A stretch of DNA of 64,000 nucleotides from Micrasema longulum (lineage: Eukaryota; Arthropoda; Insecta; Trichoptera; Brachycentridae): NCBI GenBank assembly GCA_022494885.1, contig JAGVSM010002993.1, positions 51,954-115,953 of the forward strand. The letters are read 5' to 3'. Below are positions 55,746 through 64,000 of this stretch, piece after piece. Made by a program: the position numbers and the translations under genes. Under the pieces are notes generated by a model. It was given only the letters and a program-made list of their open reading frames with translations, did no database searches and was not told where the DNA came from. Within the stretch, counting starts at the first letter, position 1. Every line of letters starts with the position of its first letter.

Positions 55746-56403
55746 TAGCTGTAAACGCCACAAGTTGCCTTTTAAAATACCCATTTGAATTCATATTTCA
55801 AAAAGTTTTTCTCGCTCCATTTATGTTTTGGATAAATTTGTTTTTGAAAACAGCCCCAAATTAAATTGGCTTTTACAGTCAAATTAATTGCTTTTCTATA
55901 CATGTTTTCTTAATATATTTCTCAGAAATTTATCCTGATCTCTGGCAACGTTCAGACTGATGGAACATTCAATTGATTTATTTTACCGTTTTATTTAAAT
56001 TAATTTGTAATACAAAAAGATGTATAGGTTACAATGCCTATACTTTAAGAAATAAAATTAAAAAAATACTTCATTTACTGCCATTCATTTAAGTTTTACA
56101 AATAAGACTGAGTTTAAACCACATAGAAAAAGTTGAGTTTTTTTTGTTTTTAGTTGCAAATTATTTGTATCTTGCTTTTGTTATATGCAAGGTTTTATCG
56201 AATATATTTAATTTTAGGTTATATTCAGTTAACTTTAACATTTTTCACCGAAGATAACAATAATAAAAATAAAAACAGAATCAGAATAAACAAAATAACT
56301 CTAGAAATGTTACATTAACAAATAATAAAAAATAAAAAAAGTTGTAAAAGTTGGACACAAAAAAAAACAAAAGGAGCTGGATACCACCATTAAATTACTA
56401 AGC
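55746..56403. other. AT-rich filler
   Basis: Nothing recognised. Confidence 0.6.
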
Positions 56404-56645
56404 CTAATTGATCGTCCCTATAATGAATCGAACTGACTCTCTTCGTGTATTATTGTAGTTCAGAAATTCAGCTAGGTTATTAGTCGCAGCAATCCGAGTG
56501 TTTACTTTGCATTCAAGCTTCCATCTCGGCCTATCAAATATTCGACAGTATATTAAAAGATGTTCTAAAGTCTGCTCAGTGATGCCATCAAATGTATAGC
56601 AACTATCATCTCGCAGCCCAAAGCGATTAAAATTGAGTTATTAAA
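56404..56645 (-). pseudogene. R1/I-type retroelement C-terminal fragment
   Basis: A - frame without ATG runs from about 56645 to a stop at 56404: LNFNRFGLRDDSCYTFDGIT, EQTLEHLLIYCRIFDRPRWK, LECKVNTRIAATNNLAEFLN and RESVRFIIGTIN. The C...H-x4-C pattern (SCYTFDGITEQTLEHLLIYC) matches the post-RNase-H cluster of the element at 20152-20740. It is about 80 codons, open, and truncated at the 5' side. Confidence 0.75.
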
Positions 56646-57489
56646 ACAATATTTTTTGTGTGTTTTTTTTTTCAGGGAAGGATAAATAAGGAAAGCTACA
56701 ATAATTAGTAGAGTATGGATGAAGGAAAATAGAAGTGTAAAATCGCATTTGATTTGATGGCAAAAAAATTGAAAACAACTTCTCTTCGTTATCCTGCATC
56801 ACGTTTGTTTGTTATTTTCTGAGACTATTTAAACTTTACGGTGTTTTAAAAAATGTCTTATTTCGCTACTCAAAGCCAATTTGTTTCTCAAAATATTATC
56901 ATTGAAATTTTTTTTGCTCGATGACAATTAATTGTGAGGAAATGCAGAACTCTGTATCACGTAATTTGGAGATTAATTCCTCAGAATCACTTCAAAAACA
57001 CTAACTCATTTTTTAATCATCAAATACATCATTTTACTATTACATTGAACTTGAAAATAATTTTCCTGAATCACAAACACATTTTTTTACATCTTACAAC
57101 ACAGTATCATGTTAAAATAAAATTTAACATAATTGTAATTAAATTCTGTGTGTATTAAATTATTTTTCTCAGAAAAATGCATAGACGATTTTAATTTTAA
57201 TCTAATGTCATGTTGTCTAACTTTATATAACCTAACCAGAAAATGTACTTGGTTTAACAGTGCAGCGACTGAAATAAATAAAACGTAACATAAATTTATT
57301 TATTCTTTTATTTGACTTATTTTCAATTTAAAATTTTTAAACTTTTGAATCCTTACTAGGGTAATCTATGCCAAGAATATTTTCAACGATAAGTTTTTTT
57401 TATATGTAAGTATGCACTTAGAAAATGTTATTTAATGTTCAAAATTTTTTATTCGAATTTTAATAACGATAATAATAGTTTACCATACA
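56646..57489. other. AT-rich filler; a block repeated near 58000
   Basis: GAAGGAAAATAGAAGTGTAA, AATCGCATTTGATTTGATGG at 56722-56760 recurs in diverged form at 58008-58050 (GAAGGAAAGTTGGAGTAGAA, AATTGCATTTGATTTAATGA), so it is an unnamed dispersed repeat. The frame at 56934 is AT-driven. Confidence 0.5.
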
Positions 57490-57700
57490 AATATTTATAT
57501 ACAGTGGAGAAGATATTCCAAATTCGATTTGGCCGAACAACACAATCCATACTATCCACAATCCATTTTCTTATAGCCTTTTAAAACATGTTCTCGTTAC
57601 AATTTGTTTTAAAGGACAGTGTGAGAAGGTTGTACATTTGAATGGCGTAATACTTAAAGTTATTCTGACCAATACTGGTGTAATTTTGTTTTTATTTAAG
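57490..57700 (-). pseudogene. Retroelement protein C-terminus (family 7), second copy
   Basis: On -: NYTSIGQNNFKYYAIQMYNL, LTLSFKTNCNENMF, then after a stop KAIRKWIVDSMD. It parallels YGQRTLDNIVLKVFNLLPLD...LLRKWLVD at 49289-49610. Decayed by at least one stop. Confidence 0.6.
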
Positions 57701-58364
57701 TTATATTTGGTTTACGGATCTCATTTTATTTCATTTTATTTAAATTTTATTTACTTTGAGTACAAACAGAGGTACACGCTAAATTAATATTAATTAAAAC
57801 AAAATAAAACTAAAAAAAATGTTTACATAGTACAGCCTGATATCTAATACTATGTTTTCAATAAATTATACTACATTAAAGTGACGACGCACGACAGTTT
57901 AAATTATGTAAAAAATAAATTGACTATTTATTAAAATAAAAGATTTATGAACAAACAAGTTCATAGTGGTGAAAAAAAGAAGGAAATTCAAGGAGTGGTG
58001 AAGGATTATTGAAGGAAAGTTGGAGTAGAAAATTGCATTTGATTTAATGATTATGAGCAAGAAAAGGAGCAAAACGTATCTTCTCTTTTATTTTTAAATC
58101 AATTTTAAATCAAGCTTATTTATTCTATTTTGTGACTTTTATATGAAATGTTAAATAAATAAACACTATTAAAATTCTTGTTAAACGCCTCTCAAAAACG
58201 AGGGATGGTAAAAATATTCCGATGAATTGTTTTAATATTATGATTATATTATTATTTTAAACACTTCTTCGCTCACACTCGTACAGTCTTACATCACACC
58301 ACTACATATACACGCATTTGTCAACATAATATAAGGTATTTATTGATTTGAGTTTCCTTTTCAG
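57701..58364. other. Intron leading to the DIP exon
   Basis: AT-rich, ending in a pyrimidine-rich stretch GAGTTTCCTTTTCAG that forms the 3' splice acceptor at 58351-58364. No other feature. Confidence 0.7.
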
Positions 58365-58572
58365 GTTGGATGGCTAAAAGCGGAAGACCAAACAATCCTC
58401 ACCCTCCACAACAAGGTGGTGACACACAACTCGCGCATCTCGGTGTCGTTCGACAACCTGCGCACGTGGCAATTGCGCATCCGCCAGCTGCGGGAGAGTG
58501 ACCGCGGCTGCTACATGTGTCAGATCAACACCAGCACCATGAAGAAGCAGCTGGGTTGTATTGATGTTCATG
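58365..58572 (+). CDS. Internal exon of a Dpr-interacting protein (DIP / lachesin-like), first Ig domain
   Basis: A 208-bp exon: acceptor CCTTTTCAG then GTTGGATGG, donor CATG then GTAAGT. The frame opens at 58365 (phase 0) and leaves one base (phase 1). Its 69 residues begin VGWLKAEDQTILTLHNKVVT (strand C with the core Trp), continue HNSRISVSFDNLRTWQLRIR (strands D/E) and QLRESDRGCYMCQINTSTMK (F-strand D-x-G-x-Y-x-C) and end KKQLGCIDVH. DRGCYMCQ and the T-M-K-K-Q-GCIDV run are hallmarks of the DIP/lachesin family, neuronal surface Ig proteins that bind Dpr proteins in synaptic matching. The B-strand Cys and the signal peptide must lie in upstream exons, not found here. The exon is much richer in GC than the flanks. 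A closest guess is a DIP-gamma-like paralogue, not certain. No damage is visible. The antisense frame (58374-58571) is a shadow. Confidence 0.95.
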
Positions 58573-58941
58573 GTAAGTTTCCACTCTTAATTCCTCCACA
58601 ACAAGGTGGTGGAAGGTCACACTCACCTCGTGCATTGCGCAGTCGACCATTATTTGAAACTTCGCAGCCCCCGCTGTGTAATAGCTATGACAGTTTTCTA
58701 ACTTTAAAGGGTTTCATTTTCAATCCTCGGTGTGAATAAAAAGGTTACGGTATTTTTATTACGGTATTACGACATAGATAGTAAAATGAATGGTTACATG
58801 GAAAATGAGTGAGTTGATGAATTAGCGAAAAAAGCCAACAAAATAAGAACCTTCCCTACCAATGACCATTACCACGTCATACATAAAAAAAAATTACAAA
58901 AAAATACACATAAAACTTTTTTTAAATATATTTTTTATTAA
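58573..58941 (+). other. Start of the intron after the DIP exon
   Basis: Begins GTAAGT. The coding frame stays open by chance into the intron up to 58739. At 58593-58611 it holds an exact copy of the 19-bp exon sequence CCTCCACAACAAGGTGGTG (58403-58421). Confidence 0.7.
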
Positions 58942-59147
58942 GGATTAACCCGCTTAGCCTTTATTTAGAGGCTTGCCAGCATGTGGGAAAGAGGGTATAT
59001 GGAAGGAGGTTATGAAAAATGCACCACAACACCCAGACCAATTGAGGAAAAAATCTTTCTTGATTTTTTTTCGTGCAACTGGCGGGTATCGAACCCGTGA
59101 CGCCAGTTTCGCAGTTGGCCGTCTAACCAACCCTTCTACGGCGCCTG
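58942..59147 (-). mobile_element. SINE-D copy 1
   Basis: On -: GGCGCCGTAGAAGGGTTGGT, TAGACGGCCAACTGCGAAAC, B box ACGGGTTCGATACCCGCCAG, core TTGGTCTGGGTGTTGTGGTG and 3' end AGGCTAAGCGGGTTAATCC. The head resembles a tRNA, but the 3' acceptor strand does not pair with GGCGCCG, so it is a SINE and not a tRNA gene. Confidence 0.85.
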
Positions 59148-60246
59148 TCCTGAACCCAAGGTATTTATCTAGAGATGGATACAGACAAAACATCGAAATG
59201 GTTTTTTTTTAATTAAAAGGCGCTGAGATATAAGATATTTTTGGACGGACGCGGACGTACGAGTTAACATAAATGCTATCCGATCATGGTGTTTTAATAA
59301 AGAATTATCACTAGTATAATAAAATAAATAATTGCTGTCTTTACAATGATCAAATTTTTTAGGACGTCCTCCATATATTACATGACTTTGACGCCGAGTG
59401 GTATAGCTGAAAATTAAAAATGAATTTCTTGTATTTTCATTTGATTTTATATTTTTTTTTATTAATAAGTTTCATAATAAGTTTTTAACAAAATTAAAAT
59501 AAAATCTGTAAAACTTATCATTAATTTAACAGCTTCACATGTAACGACGTATTTCTATGAAATATTCACTAACTCCTTTTTTAAAAATTTTATAGGGTTC
59601 GGTCCCAAAACCTCTTTCTTTAGCATTGGTTTTCACTTTAAATAATATTTCCTTAATAAATCGATCAAATAAGTACGTAGGTATAATTAAATCCTGATCC
59701 GGCTTTGAATTTCGAGTCCTCTCAACTTATTTGAATGTCTCACGCTGGGTATGGGGATCTGATAACAAAATGGTCAAAAATAATTATTATTGTATTGAAC
59801 CCTGAAATTGACCCTTCAAACCGAAATGATTTAGGGGAAGATTTCAATCAGAATAGTACTGGGCGGGTATCTTTACATCTGGAATTAGGGTTACGGATGG
59901 GGCGGTTTGTCCCATTAATGTATGGGCTATGCTCAACGAACCGTAGAATTATGTTTACACTCCCGGTAAGTTGAGTTTTAAAACATCATAAAATAAGTAA
60001 AAAATACAAAATTTAACTAACCTTTACAGTACCGTTTTAAATATTACACTTTTAAAGATCACAGATGTAACATTAAAAAGATTTAAATTTAATCGTAAAT
60101 ATTATTTTTTTGCCGTCTTTAACATTAGAATTAAATAAATATTCACTAATATGGATATTTCAAAATACTCGTAACTTTTGAAAGTAGGAAATTCTTCCTA
60201 ATTTATTTTTAAAAAAAATTCTTTAATTTGTGAATCAGAGTACCTT
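58942..60246. repeat. Duplicated tract, copy 1
   Basis: Matches 62695-64000. In the first 60 bp (SINE-D 3' end) the two differ at about a dozen places. From about 59000 onward I see no difference except one T in a poly-T run (59202-59210 against 62955-62964). The offset is 3753 before that run and 3754 after it. The 79-codon frame 59735-59974 (MSHAGYGDLITKWSKIIIIV...) is therefore present twice. It is not recognised. Apart from SINE-D, the tract holds no known element. Confidence 0.93.
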
Positions 60247-60394
60247 ATTGAATTATTTTTACGTTAAATACTTTGAGAAAACAGCTGAAAATTATATTTG
60301 GTTATTCAAGAAAAAATATCGAAAGACCTGTTTTTTTTCAGATTCACAGTAATAAGACAGCGCAGCATTTAAAAAAGATCAAATGGATTCAAAA
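60247..60394. other. AT-rich filler
   Basis: Whether the duplicated tract continues here cannot be told, because its partner lies beyond the window end. Confidence 0.5.
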
Positions 60395-60510
60395 TTATAT
60401 TTATATCCCTATTTGCATCAGTGGTGCGTAGGGCACTGTATCTTGCCATCTATTACATAAAAGCCGTGTAATTAATCTTACGCTTTAGGTGCCTGTCCAG
60501 CAGTGGCGAA
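60395..60510 (-). mobile_element. SINE-V fragment
   Basis: ATCCCTATTTGCATCAGTGG, GTGCGTAGGGCACTG, TTAATCTTACGCTTTAGGTG and CCTGTCCAGCAGTGG. Head missing. Confidence 0.65.
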
Positions 60511-61861
60511 CGGTGAGTTTTTTAATTGGTAAGATACGAAAATTCTGATAGAACAGGTAGTATGGCACCTAAAAAAACTGGTTTGTTTAATATTTGATAA
60601 ATAATCCTTAGCAATAACGGCTAATAGATTCAGTAAAAATATTTTTTTAATGCAGCAGAAACATTTGTAATTACGAAAAAAAACTAGAATCCGTAACCCA
60701 TAACCTAGTCAAAAGAAAGTAACGACTCCTCCCCACGGCTATTTCATGTTCTAATCCGACTGTCAAAAAAAGTCATTTATAAAACTGTATAATGCATAAG
60801 CGTACCGGTGCATCTTTGTTTAAGTCTGACTATTGTTAATTGTCTTGAAATAAAACACTTATTCTTGGTGAATAAGATAAAAACTAAATTATTAAAAAAT
60901 ATTATTTATCGAGAACGTTGAATAAACAAAACATAAATTACGTTTTAAAAATCATTGTTTTATCAATTTTAAAATCACATTGATATTCACAAAATGACAT
61001 AAATTATACATTTTATAATTCTATATATATATTTATTCTTAACACTTTGCATTAGTAACGTTTTTATTGTAAGTCAAATATGATTTTCAAAGTTTAAATG
61101 GATTCTGAAGAATAACCAATAGTTCAACTGTCATCAGTTCACACAAAAACATTTTATAAATCATATATTTTATTTTATTTTTGCTAAGCGATTCTTTGTT
61201 TTTTAAAAACCACTGAAGGATTTAAACTGATACGCTAATATTATGGATGAAAATATCAATTATTCATTATTATACTATTTATTTTACAATAAACTATTTT
61301 AAAAACAAATCTCACAAAACTACCGAATTTCATCAAGTACCTATTATTGTAGCTTCCGTGTTAAGACAAACAAAACATATTCGTTATCTCTTTGTCACAC
61401 ATAAAAAGTGCGTAAAATGCCACCTCCTTTGGACCATCGTTAGTCAAATAGATTTTTTTAAAAGAAAAATAGCCCTTATAAAGAAGTGTTGAAAGACTAA
61501 ATTGCATTTAGAAAAGCTGCAAGATTTTACTGTAATCGCAAGTGTAATTTTTCGAACATGATTCTAGAATTTTGGGTTTAAGACGTATTTAAATTCATGT
61601 TTTTTCTTCAACAGAGTTATCTCGTGTTATTCAGTGGTAATAATTTTGACCGATAGAGGCGCAACTGGCTCGCTGTATGGAATAAAAGAATATGATCAGA
61701 ATTTACTAACCCAAAGTAATTTTTTTTTGTGATGTGTTTTTTCCTTATGATAATATAGCATAAAACATTACTTTAGTAGTCAAAAAAATATGGTAAGCTG
61801 AAAATAAAATAATTCGTCCCTGCAGTCTAGGAATAATAAAATATTGCAGTTTAAATCAACA
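60511..61861. other. AT-rich filler
   Basis: No gene or known repeat. The 81-codon frame at 61247-61492 is AT-driven and unrecognised. Confidence 0.55.
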
Positions 61862-62095
61862 TTTTAATGATGCTTAGGGCACTGCATTGGTACACCAATC
61901 ACAGCAAATCATGATTATTTTTATTACATAAAAGTCAGATCAGTCTTACGCTTCAGATCCCGTCCCTATGAAATATTAGAGTGTAAAAACACCTTTCAAA
62001 ATTAATATTTCATCTTAACCATGTCGGAAATCGAACTCGAGACTTCTTGCATGGTAGACACACGCCCTGACCACTACACCACGGGAGGACAGTCC
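61862..62095 (-). mobile_element. SINE-V copy, near complete
   Basis: TGATGCTTAGGGCACTGCAT, TACACCAATCACAGCAAATC, ATCAGTCTTACGCTTCAGAT, B box CGGAAATCGAACTCGAGACT, GCATGGTAGACACACGCCCT and ACCACTACACCACGGG. Confidence 0.85.
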
Positions 62096-62227
62096 ACGTT
62101 CACCCAAACATGAATTAAAAGATATGAGAGCTGGCTCTTTTTATTGAATATTTGTACTGCACTTATTTTGTTATTGCGTAAAACAACAATATTTAATTTT
62201 ACTATTTACAAATATTGAATTTGAGAA

Positions 62228-62445
62228 TCATCATCATTCCTTAAAATCCGTAAAAACGCACCAAGTAAACCAAATCCAACGTCCTCAATCCCATCGTCTG
62301 TTACATGAAGGTAAAGGGATCAGTCTTACGCTCAATGTGCCAAAAACAATGAAATATGGCAGAAAAAGCAACCATTATGATAAATGCATCACGTTTACCT
62401 TACCAAAAATTTAACCCATGACCTCAAGAACACAACGAGGCGGAC
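62228..62445 (-). mobile_element. SINE-V copy, diverged
   Basis: ATCATCATTCC tail, CATCGTCTGTTACATGAAGG, ATCAGTCTTACGCTCAATGT, then ACCAAAAATTTAACCCATGA as a decayed B box. Confidence 0.7.
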
Positions 62446-62694
62446 TTATTTCCAACTGATTTTCTTGGTCAGAATTTTTATCTGAGAGCACCCATCGATT
62501 TGGAACCACTTGTCCAGAATTCAGGTTCTATTTGACTAACAGAACTGTTTTCTTCACCCACCTGGGCACGGAAATATGGTTGATGTAATATAGTGTTAAA
62601 TGTAATAAGTTTAATTCCAATCAGAAAATGATGAGTAAACACACAAAAATAAAAATATATATTTCCCAAAAAAAATTCATGTTTTTTTTTCAAG
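62446..62694. other. AT-rich filler
   Basis: A 71-codon - frame is unsupported. It ends at the T-run directly before the SINE-D 3' end. Confidence 0.5.
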
Positions 62695-62900
62695 GGATTA
62701 ACCCGCTAAGCCTCTTTTTAAAAGTTTGTCAGCAGGTGGGAAATAGAAAATATGGAAGGAGGTTATGAAAAATGCACCACAACACCCAGACCAATTGAGG
62801 AAAAAATCTTTCTTGATTTTTTTTCGTGCAACTGGCGGGTATCGAACCCGTGACGCCAGTTTCGCAGTTGGCCGTCTAACCAACCCTTCTACGGCGCCTG
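62695..62900 (-). mobile_element. SINE-D copy 2
   Basis: Same head, B box and core as copy 1, identical from about 62753 to 62900. The 3' end differs (TTTTTAAAAGTTTGTCAGCA against TTATTTAGAGGCTTGCCAGC). Confidence 0.85.
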
Positions 62901-64000
62901 TCCTGAACCCAAGGTATTTATCTAGAGATGGATACAGACAAAACATCGAAATGGTTTTTTTTTTAATTAAAAGGCGCTGAGATATAAGATATTTTTGGAC
63001 GGACGCGGACGTACGAGTTAACATAAATGCTATCCGATCATGGTGTTTTAATAAAGAATTATCACTAGTATAATAAAATAAATAATTGCTGTCTTTACAA
63101 TGATCAAATTTTTTAGGACGTCCTCCATATATTACATGACTTTGACGCCGAGTGGTATAGCTGAAAATTAAAAATGAATTTCTTGTATTTTCATTTGATT
63201 TTATATTTTTTTTTATTAATAAGTTTCATAATAAGTTTTTAACAAAATTAAAATAAAATCTGTAAAACTTATCATTAATTTAACAGCTTCACATGTAACG
63301 ACGTATTTCTATGAAATATTCACTAACTCCTTTTTTAAAAATTTTATAGGGTTCGGTCCCAAAACCTCTTTCTTTAGCATTGGTTTTCACTTTAAATAAT
63401 ATTTCCTTAATAAATCGATCAAATAAGTACGTAGGTATAATTAAATCCTGATCCGGCTTTGAATTTCGAGTCCTCTCAACTTATTTGAATGTCTCACGCT
63501 GGGTATGGGGATCTGATAACAAAATGGTCAAAAATAATTATTATTGTATTGAACCCTGAAATTGACCCTTCAAACCGAAATGATTTAGGGGAAGATTTCA
63601 ATCAGAATAGTACTGGGCGGGTATCTTTACATCTGGAATTAGGGTTACGGATGGGGCGGTTTGTCCCATTAATGTATGGGCTATGCTCAACGAACCGTAG
63701 AATTATGTTTACACTCCCGGTAAGTTGAGTTTTAAAACATCATAAAATAAGTAAAAAATACAAAATTTAACTAACCTTTACAGTACCGTTTTAAATATTA
63801 CACTTTTAAAGATCACAGATGTAACATTAAAAAGATTTAAATTTAATCGTAAATATTATTTTTTTGCCGTCTTTAACATTAGAATTAAATAAATATTCAC
63901 TAATATGGATATTTCAAAATACTCGTAACTTTTGAAAGTAGGAAATTCTTCCTAATTTATTTTTAAAAAAAATTCTTTAATTTGTGAATCAGAGTACCTT
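62695..64000. repeat. Duplicated tract, copy 2 (cut by the window end)
   Basis: See copy 1 at 58942-60246. Identity holds to the last base of the window, so the right limit is unknown. It contains the same unrecognised 79-codon frame at 63489-63728. Confidence 0.93.

Noticed and set aside
58573..58739. Extension of the DIP exon frame to the stop at 58739
   Set aside because: A strong GTAAGT donor ends the exon where family similarity stops. The later residues (Pro/Gln/Gly-rich) do not resemble the next Ig segment.
59070..59147. tRNA-gene-like sequence on the - strand (and its twin at 62823-62900)
   Set aside because: A and B boxes are present, but the acceptor ends do not pair and the sequence continues into a SINE body, so it is a SINE head.
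59735..59974. 79-codon frame present twice (also 63489-63728)
   Set aside because: The two copies are identical only because the whole tract is duplicated, so this is no evidence of selection on the frame, and no motif is recognised.

Overview
This is AT-rich nuclear DNA from an arthropod, almost certainly an insect. It looks like the interior of one very large gene and is not a gene-dense region. The only convincing host coding sequence is a single 208-bp exon on the + strand at 58365-58572, bounded by an AG acceptor and a GTAAGT donor. It encodes the C-strand-to-G-strand part of the first Ig domain of a Dpr-interacting protein (DIP / lachesin-like neuronal cell-adhesion family). No other exon of that gene was recognised, so the roughly 58 kb before it and 5.4 kb after it read as intron, or intron plus flank. 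The DIP/Dpr families are arthropod surface proteins. The order of insect cannot be settled from this window.

The rest is a dense, layered landscape of transposable-element remains separated by AT-rich filler. Non-LTR retrotransposon relics fall into several groups: (1) an RTE-like family at 961-1104, 3723-4409, 9690-10412 and 49619-50715, two copies having clear target-site duplications (TSDs) and simple-repeat 3' tails; (2) a second RTE-like family at 29875-30425, 39355-40085 and 54541-54655; (3) a CR1/L2-like family at 35140-36335, 18655-19085, 8569-8680 and 12580-12652 with a shared 3'-terminal hairpin; (4) another CR1/Jockey-type family at 28095-28890 and 51661-53240; (5) a family represented by 36576-37660 plus two 3' ends; (6) an R1/I-type tail with a Cys/His motif at 20152-20740 and 56404-56645; (7) a C-terminal fragment type at 49289-49610 and 57490-57700. 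DNA transposons are a dead Tc1-like element with both ends visible (26151-27463), a mariner relic (41745-42325) and two fold-back elements (24067-24296, 28919-29150).

At least four tRNA-derived SINE families are present. The commonest has a tRNA-Val-like head, a conserved body and a GATGAT-type tail, with about sixteen copies. A dispersed repeat of about 390 bp, called Rep-A here, occurs at some ten places, often as head-to-head inverted pairs, including a chain of near-perfect hairpins at 19791-20048.

The right end carries a tract of at least 1.25 kb repeated almost without change: 58942-60246 and 62695-64000, offset 3753-3754 bp. The similarity becomes complete inside a SINE, which suggests a recent recombination or conversion event or an assembly artefact. 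Several GC-richer, low-repeat islands (for example 15120-15660, 21166-21425, 25545-25880, 31000-31350, 32540-32905, 34775-35020, 38780-39130, 40370-40735, 43800-44520, 47030-47350, 51180-51420, 55365-55745) may be old intronic sequence with regulatory content. No cellular RNA gene, CRISPR array or virus-derived gene was recognised.
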